The position numbers were made by a program, and so were the translations under genes. The notes under the pieces were generated by a model. The model ran no database searches. It saw nothing but the letters and a program-made list of their open reading frames with translations, and was not told where the DNA came from. From Plasmopara viticola (taxonomy: Eukaryota; Oomycota; Peronosporomycetes; Peronosporales; Peronosporaceae): 64,000 bases of DNA. How positions within the stretch are numbered: position 1 is the stretch's first letter; each line of letters starts with the position of its first letter. The stretch spans positions 682,001-746,000 of the forward strand of contig MBPM02000020.1 in the NCBI GenBank assembly GCA_001695595.3, written 5' to 3'. Of this stretch, positions 22,601-35,116 are shown in pieces.

Positions 22601-24525
22601 TAAGCCGCAACAATCAAATCATACAAAGTCTAGCATATCAATGTACCCAATTCATTGCTTGCTATCGATAACAGTGTTTGGTGTCAACGGGAGATGATCA
22701 AAAGATTTGCTTGTTGGAGTCGCCACCCGGCAAATTAAAACTGGAAATGTTGCATTGCGTGGAAAAGAGCCACAATACAAGCATTACATGCTGCGCTTGC
22801 TCATGGCCTATACAATCAACGCAAACCGTGCGATACATTGCAACAGGAGATGATGCGGGTGGCGTGCACGTGCACGATCTGCATCGTATAACGTTTAAAT
22901 TTCGATGTGCCAATGTGCATACTCGCGAGATTCGAGTGCTGCATTTCCCAGCTGCAACTCCGGGGTTGCTTATTTCAGGTGATGTGAGTGGTGCCATTTT
23001 TGTGTGGTCAACGAACGGAGTTCGAACTCTAGTTGTACAGCCTCTTTTGCGTTTAATGATGCAAGAGATACGTCTCTGTACTTCCGCACTTAATAAAGGA
23101 GAGTTTGATGGGATCACGGCCATGTGCTCAACCAACAATGTACAAGCCTTGCATGTTTCAAACATGTTGTACGTTGGCATTGAAACGGGGCAAATCTTTG
23201 CGTGGGATCTTTGCTCTCTTCCAACCACTAGTTTACTTGAAGGCCATGCAGCAAGACGTTTAGCCATATCCCAACGTCATTCGCAGATTGAAGGGCTTGC
23301 GCGAGCCTTTGAAACAAACAGTAAAAGTGCCGTTTTGCCAGTAATTGTATCTACAAAGTCTTGGATGGCACACCGAGCTGGTGTCTTGTCAGTGCAAAGT
23401 GTGTTGTATCCAGGGGAATTGTTGTCGTTAGGTGTCGATGGCGTGGTCAAGATTTGGGATGATACGGGAGCTTGCATTGGACACATTGTGACCACAGCAG
23501 AGCAAAGTGCAGCCTCGGCATCTGCATGGAAATATATACGTCGTGATCATTTGCTTGGAGGTTATGAAAAACAGGTGTTGGAACAAATAGCACGCGAGGT
23601 GATTGCAAAGCATGAGCGTCGACTGAAAAAGGAACTTAATTGTCAGCGAAAGCTTACAGTGTACCCTCAAAACAAGCAATTGGACTCATTGGCTTCCTCC
23701 TTGTCATTTCTAGAGCCAATCGAAGCACGGCCAACTTTTGGAAACATTCAGTACCCCTCTTCCTCGACGGTAATGACGAATGCAGCTTCTGCCTTGTTGA
23801 CGCAAGTGCCGTTCTCACTTGCATCCGTGGCGTCAGGAGTTCGTCAAGGTTTGTTTAGCATGGAGGAAGCTCATCAACTTCGTTTTATTGCCAAAACTTC
23901 GAAAGGTTCGCATGAAAATATCAGTGACAAACGAAAACGAATTGCAACACTTGCTCCACTCTTTTCTTCACCTGAGAAATTGGTTCAAAGTCAGGCCAAA
24001 GCCACGACAAAAGCTTGTGCAAAGTTCAGTACCGAGCCACAAATGGAAAAATTCCCTTCGCAAGCGCTTAAAAATTTTCCACTGGAGCTTAAGCGGCGCG
24101 CTGCTGTCAAGGCTAAAAGTTCTACTAGTGCTTTACGTTTCATCGATGTTGAGCCTTCAATGTTCTTGCAAAACAATTTGCAAGACGATGCGTCGTTAAC
24201 TGGAAATAGGGTGAAATCAACACCAAAGAAGCGGCTGCACCCTCGAGGCAATCAATTCAAAATGAACACGATTTTAGCTCCAATTGGGTCATTACCAAAG
24301 TTGCCACCATTCACGTGTGAGAAAGAAGGGGAAAAGGCTACGGCAATTTTTCAACCTTTAAATTCTAGTGCGTCTGCACCCGTACTTACTACTGTGTCAA
24401 TGCCACTTAAGTTGCCTCATTCGTCCAGTCCTGAAAAAAATAGTCTCAATATTGAACGTAAATTGAAGCTTTACCAAACAATTGCGGCAAACGGCCGCAT
24501 TTCAAGCTCCAAAGCCAAGTTGTAA
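19626..24525 (+). CDS. EF-hand and WD40-repeat protein (WDR49/WDR64-like)
   Basis: Seven exons: 19626-19727, 19793-19864, 19930-20924, 20993-22409, 22442-22489, 22543-22599 and 22675-24525, giving about 1513 residues. A canonical EF-hand loop DINGDAMVNWEE is at about residues 325-336. Many WD40-type repeats follow, with blade ends such as WSISLWSI, EHVQLWDLE, HTVTIWE, GHFKLWDL, GAIFVWS, GQIFAWDL and GVVKIWDD. The last 250 residues are Ser/Lys-rich and probably disordered. The combination of EF-hands followed by WD40 blades is that of the WDR49/WDR64/EFCAB8 family, often linked to cilia. Oomycetes have flagellate zoospores, so a flagellar role is plausible but inferred. Intron 4 is only 32 nt. 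Each splice is supported by restored WD40 text, for example DGAIRLYNPVTGALLR from exon 5. Confidence 0.86.
22410..22441 (+). other. 32-nt intron in the WD40/EF-hand gene
   Basis: GTAAGG at the donor, GCTGAC as branch-like site, and TTGTAG at the acceptor. Reading through it shifts the frame and hits a stop at 22470-22472, whereas removing it gives DGAIRLYNPVTGALLR, a typical WD40 blade, in frame with both neighbours. The other introns of this gene are 53-75 nt. Confidence 0.75.
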
Positions 24526-25046
24526 ACGAGCAACTCATACCACCACCTAACACTTAATTTTTGGCCACAGCGAGTATGTTGGCAATAGCAAAAGATTAAA
24601 CTAAGTCAATTACATGTAATCTGACTTGATTGAGAACTTGATTCAGAAGCTATCTATATAGAAACACACATCTAATAACATGTCGAGCAAATAAACTTTT
24701 GAAAAAAGAGCCCCCGCCGATAGATGGAGTATATGCTTCTGATCCCTGGTATCGTTGATGAAGGCACTACCAACCCAGTACCAATATTACTGTGGATAAC
24801 ATGATTTTCCTTGACTCCAAGTTTCTTAGCAAAGATAATCATGATGAGTTGGGGAAAGTATAAGGCAATACGCTACAACAAATTAGTCGTATCGACTCCA
24901 ATTATATCGATTGGCTCCGTGATTGAATACTGCTCTAAGCTTGTCGAAACTTTACAAATTATGCAAAAAGAAAAATAATCAGCAGCACATCTCATATATC
25001 AGTGGATCACCAATAAATCAATCATATTCTTTATGGTATCAACAAC
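24526..25046. other. Intergenic, no gene recognised
   Basis: AT-rich sequence between the WD40 gene and the capsid pseudogene. No frame or motif is supported. Confidence 0.4.
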
Positions 25047-26178
25047 CTACGCGGTTGAAAAGTCTAAAACCTCCTTGAATAGACGGTCGAACGAGAGCTC
25101 TTGTTGCTCACATCCAATACAATCAAGTTTTGCCTTGGCAACCGTCATTGTCACCCTAGATCTATATTGACTGAGGGATAACACGTTCGACTAGACGACT
25201 GACATCAGCAATTAAACGCTTCGTTAGCGACCACTTCTGATAGTCAATAAGTCCATTCGCCAGCTCAGGTGTCAGATTACCGTTAATCGAAGCAGTTTAA
25301 GAAACCTTATTAGCGAACTGGTGGAAGTCATAGTCATGACTATTATCATAGCACTGTTGCGAGCCGATGCGCACGTTGAAGTTTCGAATCGAATTAGCGT
25401 CCATGGTGCCAAATCGAAAGGACTCTGAGATTGCTGTACAGCTGCATAAGTATAACTACTAGTCTGCTCAGCGAATGGATGAAGAATGACATACTTAGAG
25501 TTCTTAACAGATGCGGATAGTTGTAGATCAAAGCGGTATAGAGCTGAGTCGATTGCTTTCTAATACCAGCACACTGGTAAAATAAGTAGGCATAGCAAAC
25601 ATTGTAGCGGACCTTCTATACCGGCTTCGAGATGATAGCCTGAGGATTTTCGAGTTGAAGGAATGGAACATACAGACGAAACGTAGTGGAAGGCATGTAA
25701 GTGTTAACAAATATAGGCTCAAGCGCATTAACAACAGCACCTCGACAAACGGCCAAGGATCCAACACCAGAAATTGCACAATATGTAGTCTGGGTTGGCC
25801 AACGAAGCAATGATTACTGAACAGATGTTACTGCTCAAAAGTGTAGAACCCGTAAGCGTCAGCTGTCAATATCAAAATCTCAAGTACCCTAATGGAAACC
25901 AAGACAAATTTATGGAATAGCCATAAAATCAAGCTTCATGAAAGTGGACTCAAGCATATAGTTGTACGTTCCCATAATCGCATCCGCTGGGCTGTAGCGA
26001 GCTACGAGCGGCCCGCGGTTCAGTTGATTGGCAATGGTAGTGGTGACGGATACGACACCAATAGACGACCGCAACATGATTGAGTCAGCTCTGGCTTGGA
26101 AGAAGACGTTAAACAAAACTGTCATTTGCTTTCGACGCCGTAGCAGCAATAGCACCAGCGGTGGTAGAGATAGTCATT
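25047..26178 (-). pseudogene. Major capsid protein pseudogene, Polinton-like virus (copy A)
   Basis: Minus-strand fragments in several frames form one protein from about 26178 (MTISTTAGAIAATASKAN) to a stop at 25047-25049. Segments in order include IANQLNRGPLVARYSPADA, VNALEPIFVNTYMPSTTFRL, FLQLENPQAIISKPV, DLQLSASVKNSKYV, SPFDLAPWT, FNVRIGSQQCYDNSHDYDFH, GNLTPELANGLIDYQKWSL and a tail ELSFDRLFKEVLDFSTA. The middle part aligns by eye with the plus-strand capsid remnant at 46.7-48.1 kb (LENPQAIISKPV against IANPSQIVQKPR; LQLSASVKNSKYV against FQLSASLKNNKYV). The layout and viral neighbourhood of that second copy support a double jelly-roll capsid. At least four frameshifts and stops are present. 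It appears shorter at the N-terminus than copy B. Confidence 0.6.
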
Positions 26179-26772
26179 TTTTTCGAAACCTTGTCTTCAT
26201 AAGCAGCGACCGTAGCATTGTACTTGATTGATTGAGCAGTATCCGGATACAGAAAAGTTGTAGCACCATCTTTCTTAACATAGTGAGGGCTGTACCCGGT
26301 CTGAGCGCGTATAATTTTTCAGAAAGCGCTTTTATCAGTAGATAGCTGGATGTGGCATTGCCAGCTCTGTGATAGCACTTGGATCCCCAATTCATGCAAG
26401 AGCAGCGACCAAGTCATTGTTAAGGTCGGACTATCGAAATCTGATAGCGACGTCGAGAAAGAAGGAGGACAAGTAGCGGATAAAAATGGCGGCAAAATTT
26501 TTCTATTCTATGCTGAGCAAAAGGGTGTGCCGATCGATGCGATCACTACGAGCAGGAAGTTTATGCTGAGCAAGACAATCAAAACGAAGCATGAAACCTC
26601 AAGCAAGTCAGTGCAAGGTGAAGTGAGGAGACGGTATGGAGTTGGTTGTACACCAGCAAAAGAATGAAGGCCACGATGGACGCTTTGCGAGCTAAACGCA
26701 AGAAGCCTATGCAGGCAGAACTAAATTAATTACTCTTTATTTTGATTAATAAAGCTGTACAAAGATCAAGTA
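26179..26772 (+). other. Unassigned ORF remnants beside capsid copy A
   Basis: A frame at 26350-26667 contains SKSDSDVEKEGGQVADKNGG and a basic end (GEVRRRYGVGCTPAKE). Its position next to a capsid gene suggests a viral accessory gene, but no family is recognised. It ends just before the left target-site duplication of MULE copy 1. Confidence 0.25.
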
Positions 26773-26781
26773 TATTTATAA

Positions 26782-28205
26782 GGGAGAATGAAAAAAATAT
26801 AATTTTTTTAAATAAAATGGAGAAAATGTATTTAGATAAAAAATCTACCTAGTATCACGAAACAAATCTACCTACAAAGTAAAGAAATCTATCAAAAAAT
26901 AAAAAGGCAAATACTATACCTAACTCACTAAGGAAAAAAGACTTCTATGCTGCGCATTACTGGTGCATCGACGCTCGTTGTTCCCTACTTGACCACAGCT
27001 GCCGCATCGATAAACAATTTTTGTCAGCTTCTTATGGACTTAGTGGAAGATGCTCACTCTTTACCTGTTCACTTTTGTCACAAATGGCTTCACTTCGAGT
27101 GCTTCATCGCATCTAGGCAAGTAGATACGTTTTGGTTGACCACATATCCCCAGAAACCAATTTTGCACGTGACAGCGCTGCTATGCGGTGTCAACATGGA
27201 GCATTCATCTCCTTTACATAACCGCATGTGCAGGTACCACTGGTACTGTTTACTTCAAAAGCATACTCCATTGGCTTGTTTGTTCTAATTCGAACCGACA
27301 CAACAAACGATGTAGTTGAGCTTGAACATACTCCTCGGACATTTTTAGCAATGAAGTGATGCGACTGGCAGAATAAGACGTAATCACACCCCATTGTTTG
27401 GTCTGTCCAGCAAATTCGAGCCACTTCGTACCGACATAGCATTCAATTGCCATCATACAATCCAAGATTGGTATTTCGCGGATTTTCTTAACGCGTTGTT
27501 TATGGATTCGACGTTATTGGAAGCAAACATTTCATATCGTGGACATGGACAATGGGCAATGGATCACTTCCCATAGCCAACGCCAGCCAGCCATTTAACT
27601 GCCTCGCGATAAAGCTTTATCAGGTCTTCTTCTTTGGTTTCGTGCGATTGCCTAGTCAGTGCACGTGCTAAGCCCCATGCATGTTCCTTCAACGTCTTGT
27701 TTCTAAACTTTAAATTGAAATCCTTCATAAAGTGACGTAAGCAAAAGAAATGTGGCATCTCTTTGCCATTTTCTTTCATTGCTGACACCAAGTCCTTGTC
27801 ACGATCAGATATTACGAAGGCTGGAATTACAGGTAAATGCTGGACCAGGACCTTGATGAACGGCGCTCAATGTGCCTTAATCCCACTGCTGACGAATGTG
27901 ACTGTAACAATCTGAACCTCATTGTTACCTTGTTTAAACAAGCCACCAGCAGACCTCCAACTTTGTTCTATAAAAAGTGCCATTTAGTGCCATGCCGCGT
28001 AATGCATATGAAGCAAACGCCTGAAATCCTTGCATATAACTAACTGCTACCCGCAGATTGTATGTAGTAAAATTACTATATAAAGGTATATATATTTTTT
28101 TCTTAAATGTATATTTCTGGTATTTTTTTGCTTTTATACTATTTTTTGTTTTAAGGAAGTATTTTTTCCATTTAATTAAAAAAGGTATATTTTTTCCATT
28201 CTCCC
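26782..28205 (-). mobile_element. Mutator-like element (MULE) copy 1, with 9-bp target-site duplication
   Basis: Ends read GGGAGAATG on the left and CATTCTCCC on the right, followed inward by A/T-rich inverted sequence. The flanks are a perfect 9-bp duplication TATTTATAA at 26773-26781 and 28206-28214, the size expected for MULEs. Inside, on the minus strand, are the C-terminal parts of a MULE transposase: DRDKDLVSAMKENGKEMPHF and FCLRHFMKDFNLKFRNKTL (about 27830-27690), SNNVESINNAL near 27530, WGVITSYSASRITSLLKMSE near 27370, and a SWIM-type finger CTCGYVKEMNAPC near 27200. The N-terminal catalytic half is mostly missing, so the 1.4-kb copy is an internally deleted, probably non-autonomous derivative with several frame breaks. 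Confidence 0.85.
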
Positions 28206-28214
28206 TATTTATAA

Positions 28215-31200
28215 TCATAGTTTTTCTTAGCACCCTTTAGCATTTTTTGACGGTTATATTCGGAGGATGTATGGCCTGTACAGTCATGATGTTGACCTCT
28301 GACCATCGATCTAAGAAGAACATTAGCCTTGCCCGATTGACCGTGTTATGAGACTTTACGCTAGCTGTGAGGCTGAAGAATATATGGAATGACTTTGAAA
28401 ACAAGCCTGAACAAGAATGGAGGATCTGGTCTCAGCTCATCTAACAGACTTGACGAGCGTATTCTATCGTGATGACTTAGAAAAAGAGTAGGGCCCATCT
28501 CTTGCGCCGGCACATGCTCAGCTTAACGCTGACTGTTTTTCAGATTGCAACATACAACATAAAAATGGTTTGATATCTGTTGGGGGAGATGGAGAGATTA
28601 AAAAATCGTTTGTCTGATATAGACCCATGAGGATCGAGCACTGGGAGTCAAGTCCACTCAAATGCGAGAAGTATCGAATATACGCACACCTTGGTACGGG
28701 GAAGCTTGGTGCGAGTGGCTATGCTCAATTTCAAGATCAGCCTTCTTTACAACCTTGATCATAATGATAAAAAGCGACGACGTAGACTCTATATCAGATA
28801 CAAAATTTACTGCCCACTTTATAGTGCCACTTGTCTCTCAAGGTTGTCCATGGTAGTAATATAACATGGTGTGTAAACCGAGTAAAGCTCTTGAGAACAC
28901 ATTCAAACTTAATAATTCTCGCTGTTTGATGATCGGAGTACATATCCGAACTCATTCACTTTTAGTTGTTTGATGAAAGAAGGACTGACTTTATCTGATT
29001 CACGCTTACCTTTCAGTTTGTCATATTCAGCCGTTAGAAAGTCAAGGGGTCCTCGAGCTGGTCATAAAAATTGAATCGAAGATGATAATCGCGAAAGTCG
29101 CTTTAAATGACTGTAGCGGATCACGGAGAACACACTTTGGTCCGCACTTGCGTCGAATCGGCTGAGTAACACTTTGAGTCTTTTAAAGTCATGCCCCACG
29201 AACTGTTTAATGTATCTACGGTATTAATTATCGAGTAGTGGCTGCACGCCGTATACAAAGCCATATTCAGATAATGCTTGGGTTTAAATAGTGTGGAAAA
29301 GCTAATTCTACTCCCACTACGTTCCATTTGCGCGACCAAATGTATGCGTTCAAAGAAGTATTTTGGCCTTGATAATCACTTAATTGAGCGTTGTCAAGGC
29401 ACGCAAAAGTGGCAAAGACATCGCACTTTTTCTAAAAAGAGAAGGATGAAGTATTTGTTAACCAAAGAATCAAATAGCATTTGACCTAGCCAAAAAAAAT
29501 GTCACAAACGCTGAGACGTTCGTGGTTGTTTGCAATACATGCGTCACAGCGCTATGCGTCAAAAATCCACTCACGTCTTGTAGAAAATCGCCAGTTTTAT
29601 ATTTTTTTTGGCGGAGCATTTCCTCGAGGTAAATAATAAGCGGTAAAAGCTAGTTGCATTGGCTAATGTGCTATCACACCGTTAGGCCTTCGAGTTAGCT
29701 CATGTTACAACTGGGCCTTTTTCCGTACATGATCTTATCTGTACCGCGTACGCACGAGATGGTGAGTACTTTTGCTTAGGACTTGGGAAAGCGATGAGCT
29801 TAAAGACTTGGATGCAAAGTTGTAGGAGCAAAGCTACATCGGCTATCAGTAGATCCCTTGAAATAACTGACATTCTATGAGGAAGGGGGATATCCGTAGA
29901 AAGCACCTTTCCGTCTAATAAACATTGACATTTGATCGAAACAGCCCCGACATGCATCAAGTTTTATCCTTAAAAGTGCTGATCACCAAAACCCACTATC
30001 TTTATTGATGAAATTTGAACTATCAAATATTAGACTCGCGATAAATCGCTAAATGGTCACCTAGACCAAAAGAACACAAAAAGCTCGAATTCTAATGGTC
30101 CTAATTTTATCTGTGGACGTGCGCACATGTGCGCACATGCGAAGCGTACCATTAAGCACAGTCCTTGCCAACTGCGGCTGCATTATCAATAGCCTTACCG
30201 GTACTTCTGGTAGCCAATTGCGAGTTTGTTCCTGGCTTACCAAATTACTCGACAGGAAAAACAGGATTCCGATCTTTGCCAACCTGTTGAGCTGTATCTG
30301 ACAAGGTCTATGGTGTTAAACTTACTGCGCTGCTCCTCGCTCGTGTTGTTAAACAGCGCGAACTCTTGAGTTAATTGTGTCCAAAATAGACCGGGCTCTC
30401 TCAAGAAATGCCTCTGAAGATGTTAATGCCCAAGCTGAACATATCTATCTACAGGCATATGGTCAGATAGAGTGAGTGATGTACGTTTTTAGAGACTTGT
30501 TACACAGTATATGCGCAGATATGCTGAAGCTATGGACTATAATGCTTTCAGTTCTTTTAACTGCACTGATCAGTGCCGTGATTTTCTTATTTGCTAACAT
30601 GAATGAAACAGCTAACCCTCGTGCTTCGTAGACGCCACTCATAAGCTTAATGAATGAGGAAGAACCAAAAAGCTTGCCGGTGTCAGCGTTTCCACAATAC
30701 TTTAGCATGTTAAAACCTGTGTGTCAAATAATTAAGTGTCTTAAGACACAAAGGCATTTTGTCTTTAGATACGTACGCGACATAATGGCGAACATCAAAC
30801 ATATTTAGAAGAGATTACTAATAGTATTACCTCAAAGAGAAATGACAAGTTGGATGTTAAACTCAAGTATTAGCTGACAGATAAGCTGCTTGAAATTTAC
30901 CTACAAATGTAATTACTGCTGTTGTCAACTACACCAGCTATCGACCGGGCTGTATGATATCAAAGACAGAATACCCTAAAAATACAGGCACATCCAGTGA
31001 TTCATGTGAGCTGTCTTGAAATGTATCATGATACCGGCCAGGAAGAACCGGAAGCATACGCGTTAAGGCATATGTGTCTTGTAAAAGTGAAAAGCATGAC
31101 GCCGAATTATACGCAATCACAACCCTAGAGGAGATCGGAGCTGCTAAATTAGAATCTTATTCTGTGCATGAGATGCCATGACATTGGTTATAGGTAATGT

Positions 31201-32039
31201 CACTTAAGCGCTTTGCTCCTGGAGTGACGCGATTACAAGCTTATTCCTTTAAAAAAATTGAAAAAGGCCCCGAAAATGTCAGAAATCCGGTACTTGTCGC
31301 ATGGCTTGGCAACGATAGTCGAAGTCGCCGGCGTTATGTCCGCATTTCTAACGTTTGTAGCGAGCAACACTAAAGCATAAAGTGTCTCTATCAATTCTCC
31401 TTAAAGATCGCCACTCTTGAGTAAGAGCCATTTTGTGCGACGTCGTCATCAAAATCGAGATCTGTATCATGTGAAATGGAACGATTACGGTGTTCAGCGT
31501 CTGTGTCCGACTTTTTCTTTCGATGCCTTGTCTTGTAACGCGAGGCCACGTGCCGAGATCATCCTGAAGCTCCAATTCACTGCTGCAAATTCACGGAAGC
31601 ATTTGGGGCTTCAAGTTACTTAACGCACGACGACACTTCGTTTGCAGTCAACAAGATCTCATCGGCTGTCGACGACAAGTCTTAATCTGAGTGAGCAAGT
31701 ACTGAAAGTATTGCTTCCTCGCACATTATATGCGCTAAAGCTGTCGCGAAGTAAGAGCAATTAAATTTATCGCGTGCTTTTGTTCGAAGTGCATGTATAT
31801 CCTCATATCGTCCTGAGGTACAAAGCGTAAGGGCCACATGTAAAGCTTATTTTACCAGCAGCAAGCCTCGGATATGCTGAGCTGCCATACGCAATCGGAG
31901 TCTAAATTTCAAAACTCAGTTTGACCACCTGCGTGCCTCACGCGGTATATCATGCTTCCGGCAGAAATTGAGGGACCCCGTAATTTTGCACGTTCTGATT
32001 ATTATGGCAGCAACCTAATGAATTTCAATGGTGACTTGT
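28215..32039. other. Decayed accessory DNA, no gene recognised
   Basis: About 3.8 kb with scattered short frames. Minus-strand pieces look coding-like but unassigned: PLDFLTAEYDKLKGKRESDK near 29060, the 29121-29339 frame, the 29700-29960 frame, LFNNTSEEQRSKFNTIDLVR near 30340, and YNSASCFSLLQDTYALTRML near 31110. A plus-strand WLGNDSRSRRYVRISNVCSE near 31310 and the 31417-31623 frame faintly recall a chromodomain. Given the viral debris on both sides these may be further virus or transposon remains. Confidence 0.35.
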
Positions 32040-32918
32040 TCAATCACATTCTGCGTACAAATATTGTTTGGTAGAGGATAGCCGCCAAACTGCGTATTAA
32101 ATCCTTTTCTATATTCTTACGTAGCACGGGTGGGATGACGAACCCAGCTGCAGGCAGAGAAGGTAAGTAATTTCCTGATCGCGAGACGCTTTTCTGTGTT
32201 AGGTTTTGATCGAGCAAGAAAACGGCGTTCACCTTGCTGCTCCAACGTTGTGATAGGTCTTTTATTAAACTTTTTCGGAATTTTTTCATCTCAGAGATCA
32301 CGAACATGCAGATGAGGCTGAAAACCGTCTACATTTCAGCAGTTATCGAAGTACTGCGATTGCCGTGAGGTCGACCGATCTTTATTGTCTGAAATACATT
32401 CTCAGAATTTCTCGCCATGTTGCTTTATTGTTTTGCAGGATTGTCACCCTAAATGGGTCAAAACGCAAACGTTTTTGACTTTTGAAGCTATACGACGGAG
32501 ACTTCTGACATTCACGTAATATGCTTTGGTGATTTACTCAGCGATCCTGATCTTAGTGGCTGTATATACTCAGTTTTTTTTTCGACATGGCTTAGGTCGA
32601 CATTTCACGCTTGGGGCATGTAGACATTAAGGCCATGTTCTGGGATGAGTTTTAAACTTATACAATTTGCTGCGCAGCAAGTTTTAGCGGTATCGTTGCA
32701 ACGAAAGGAAGTGCACTTAATAGACCGAAAGCCCCAAAGGACATTTTTCGATTTGCATGATTTAAAAAATCATAGTCTTGACCGAGAAGAGTGTAATGCC
32801 ATTGCTTGAAGTCAGTGTATGTCGCACTGGTAAGTGAGATAGTCCTATCGTTCGACGTACGCCACGTGATCTTTTGAACATCAATGAAAAGACAGTACTA
32901 AGTACTAAAGAGCTAACT
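32040..32918 (-). repeat. Dispersed repeat, copy A
   Basis: Closely similar in sequence and order to 48099-49000, in the same orientation. On the minus strand both copies carry remnants such as a DLSQRW-like segment, NLTQKSVSRSGNY and VIPPVLRKNI. At 32918-32919 it joins copia integrase sequence. The family is not recognised; it may be an old transposon fragment. Confidence 0.75.
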
Positions 32919-34700
32919 GGATTGAACAGAGCGCTAATGTACAATGCCGTTCTTTTGACATATTCCAGCCACTTTCTTGTTTACAAAATCGGTTCCGTTG
33001 TCGGAATCGCAAACACCTTACTTGTGCACCCCACTAATTTTTCCCAGAAAAAGCGCAACATATCGTTAAAAATCATCCGCGAACGTAAGAACGTACTTGG
33101 CAGCACCCTTCGAGGAAGTTCTTATTGGCCCCATGACATCTGTGTGAGTAAGCTCCAACACATGTGTCGTCTTTGTCATCGAACGAGACGGAAACACCCT
33201 AACCGTCTGCTTGCCCTTCAAACACCCGGCACACAGTATTTCTACACCCTGCTTGATAACTGGGATACCAATATGTTAATCGCTGTGTCCTGATCAGCGC
33301 ATCCTTGCTGCGGTGTCTGATGCGGGCACGCCAAAGCTCTCACCGACTGTCAGCCCCGAAATTTACAACGAGACATGCTTCTTCTTGCTCACAGTAAAAA
33401 AAATGACTTTTCAACTTTTGTACCCGACGCAATTGCTTACTCTTTGCTCCAGATGACGCATGACGAAAACGAAAACTCCACACTCATACCACGCTCTGAC
33501 AGCTTGCCAACTTGCAGCAACCTTCTGTCGAGTCCGGGAATGTGCAAATCTTCAGCCATGCGCATGCCCATTTGGTCCAAGCCAGTTAATTTTACCGTGC
33601 CGACTCCTTTGACGAGCAATTTCTTCCCGTCTGCAATTGTAACTTTCATGCTAGCTTTTAGGCCCTTGCACTCAAACAAATTTTTCCTGTGTGGGGTTTA
33701 GTTGGAAGTTGTTCCACTGTCAATAAGCCATCCTGATGACTTCCCTTCACTAACAGCAAAGACCGTGTCGTCGCTGTTGAATCTCTTACCGGCCGGGCAG
33801 TTTCGCTTCATGTGTTCGAACTGGTCAGAGTCGAAGCACTCGTCCTTGAATACGCCATTATTGCGTGGATGACTACCCTTTCGTCCATTGTCCCGTCCAC
33901 CTATAAATTTTTAAGCATTTTCATTTACGCGAAACGCTTTCCCCGTAGCTTGTTTCCTCTGTAGCTTCTCAAATTCTTTAAGCGGCTTCTCCTTGACTTC
34001 AATCAGCGTAATGTCTCTCGCATTTTCCACAATCGACGAAACCAAGTCGTACTCTGAAGGTAGGCTACTGAGAAGTACCACCAGCTGGCGTGAATCATCA
34101 ATTGGCTCTCCCGTGGTCTGAAAATCCTCTACTAACTAGTCAAAAGAGTCCAAATGCTCTGCCATGCTTGTCCTACTTTCCATCTTGAACTCGTGTAGTC
34201 GTCGAGTCATCACCACACGGTTGTGAAGAGTCGAGCGATTGTAGAAATCGCGGAGGGTTCCCCACGCCTCCATGGCGCGCGTAGCGGACCCAATCTTGAT
34301 CTGGTGCTGGATCTCAATGCCTTGGGCGATGATGCCTAGCACCTTGGCTTCATTAACATAGCCCGCCTCCACGACGTCACTTTTTCCTTGACGACCATGA
34401 TGTATCCCAGAAGACCCTTCCGCGCCAGTGTCATCCTCATGTCGAATTTCCAGTGGTAATAATTACGACTTCCTAGGATGCCTTTGGTGGGCTTGTAGGC
34501 CATAGTGGACGAGGACGTTGCTTGAGAACGAAGGCTTGTTGCTGCTGTTAACCTGTTGAGTAGAAAGCAAGAACTGAAGTGAATATATTTATCGAGACTA
34601 ATGAATGGCTGCCATTACGTAATAACTTACTGTGACGTACTCGTAAATACTGTGACGCCATCCGCCTGTTCAACATGCAATCAGCGGCGTAATTTCAACA
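32919..34700 (-). mobile_element. Ty1/copia retrotransposon, 5' half
   Basis: Read on the minus strand, the element starts with an LTR (34700-34554). A gag start MAYKPTKGILGSRNYYHWKF follows near 34500, then a gag core (EAWGTLRDFYNRSTLHNRVV near 34270). A protease/pre-integrase region with TIADGKKLLVKGVGTVKLTG and DRRLLQVGKL lies at 33679-33437. GAG-pre-integrase is seen as CAGCLKGKQTV near 33230, then the start of the integrase core (ELTHTDVMGPIRTSS) and SDNGTDFVNKKVAGICQKNG near 33000. It is cut off at 32919, where dispersed repeat A begins. Reverse transcriptase and RNase H are absent here; a 3' half of the same family lies at 58.3-59.6 kb. Frames are broken. Confidence 0.8.
34554..34700 (-). 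repeat. Copia LTR (5' end of element)
   Basis: 147 bp, beginning TGTTGAAATTACGCC and ending TACTCAACA on the minus strand, so the ends form the short inverted repeat TGTTGA/TCAACA. It is closely similar to the 135-bp LTR at 58270-58404. The inner side continues to the gag start. Confidence 0.8.
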
Positions 34701-35116
34701 ACTCCCACGCCAGTAAGCGCTTTAAGACCAGCACGAGCAGCTACATCTGCTTCAGAAGCTTAAAAATGTAGTAGCAGCAGGAACTGCTACATCTGCTATC
34801 TTTGATACATCTAATTCAATAACATTCCAGTTCTGTTTAGCCCATTGCCATGCCTTTTCTTTTATCCAAATCCACAGCCCCCCGAGAGGTCCCCTCCTGC
34901 ATAGTGAGCTAATCCCGCTGCCATCTCACCTGAAGTAACCTCAATGTTTACTCCTTTTTCGGATCCTTTCGCTTTCTTAAGTAGTTTAGCATTCGCTGGG
35001 TTAAGCGCTAGATGATGACTAGCATTCTTTAATTGAGCGGCTATAGTAATGATTTTGCCTGTTTTAAGATATTTCCTTTGTTGTGGTGGGCTCAGCTCCC
35101 CAACTGCAAGATGCAC
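34701..35116 (-). pseudogene. Viral pX/pVI-like minor virion protein remnant
   Basis: On the minus strand a frame opens with GELSPPQQRKYLKTGKIITI and NASHHLALNPANAKLLKKA and ends in a glycine-rich patch (HYAGGDLSGGCGFG). After a frame break it continues KAWQWAKQNWNVIELDVSK, then VAVPAATTF, and after another break EADVAARAGLKALTGVGV, where a copia LTR begins. The layout of basic N-terminus, GG patch, W-rich amphipathic helix and Ala-rich tail is that of the pX/pVI-like minor core or membrane-active proteins of Polintons, adintoviruses and Polinton-like viruses. The assignment is by pattern only. Confidence 0.45.

Noticed and set aside
22698..23267. 189-codon minus-strand ORF
   Set aside because: Shadow of WD40 blades on the plus strand.
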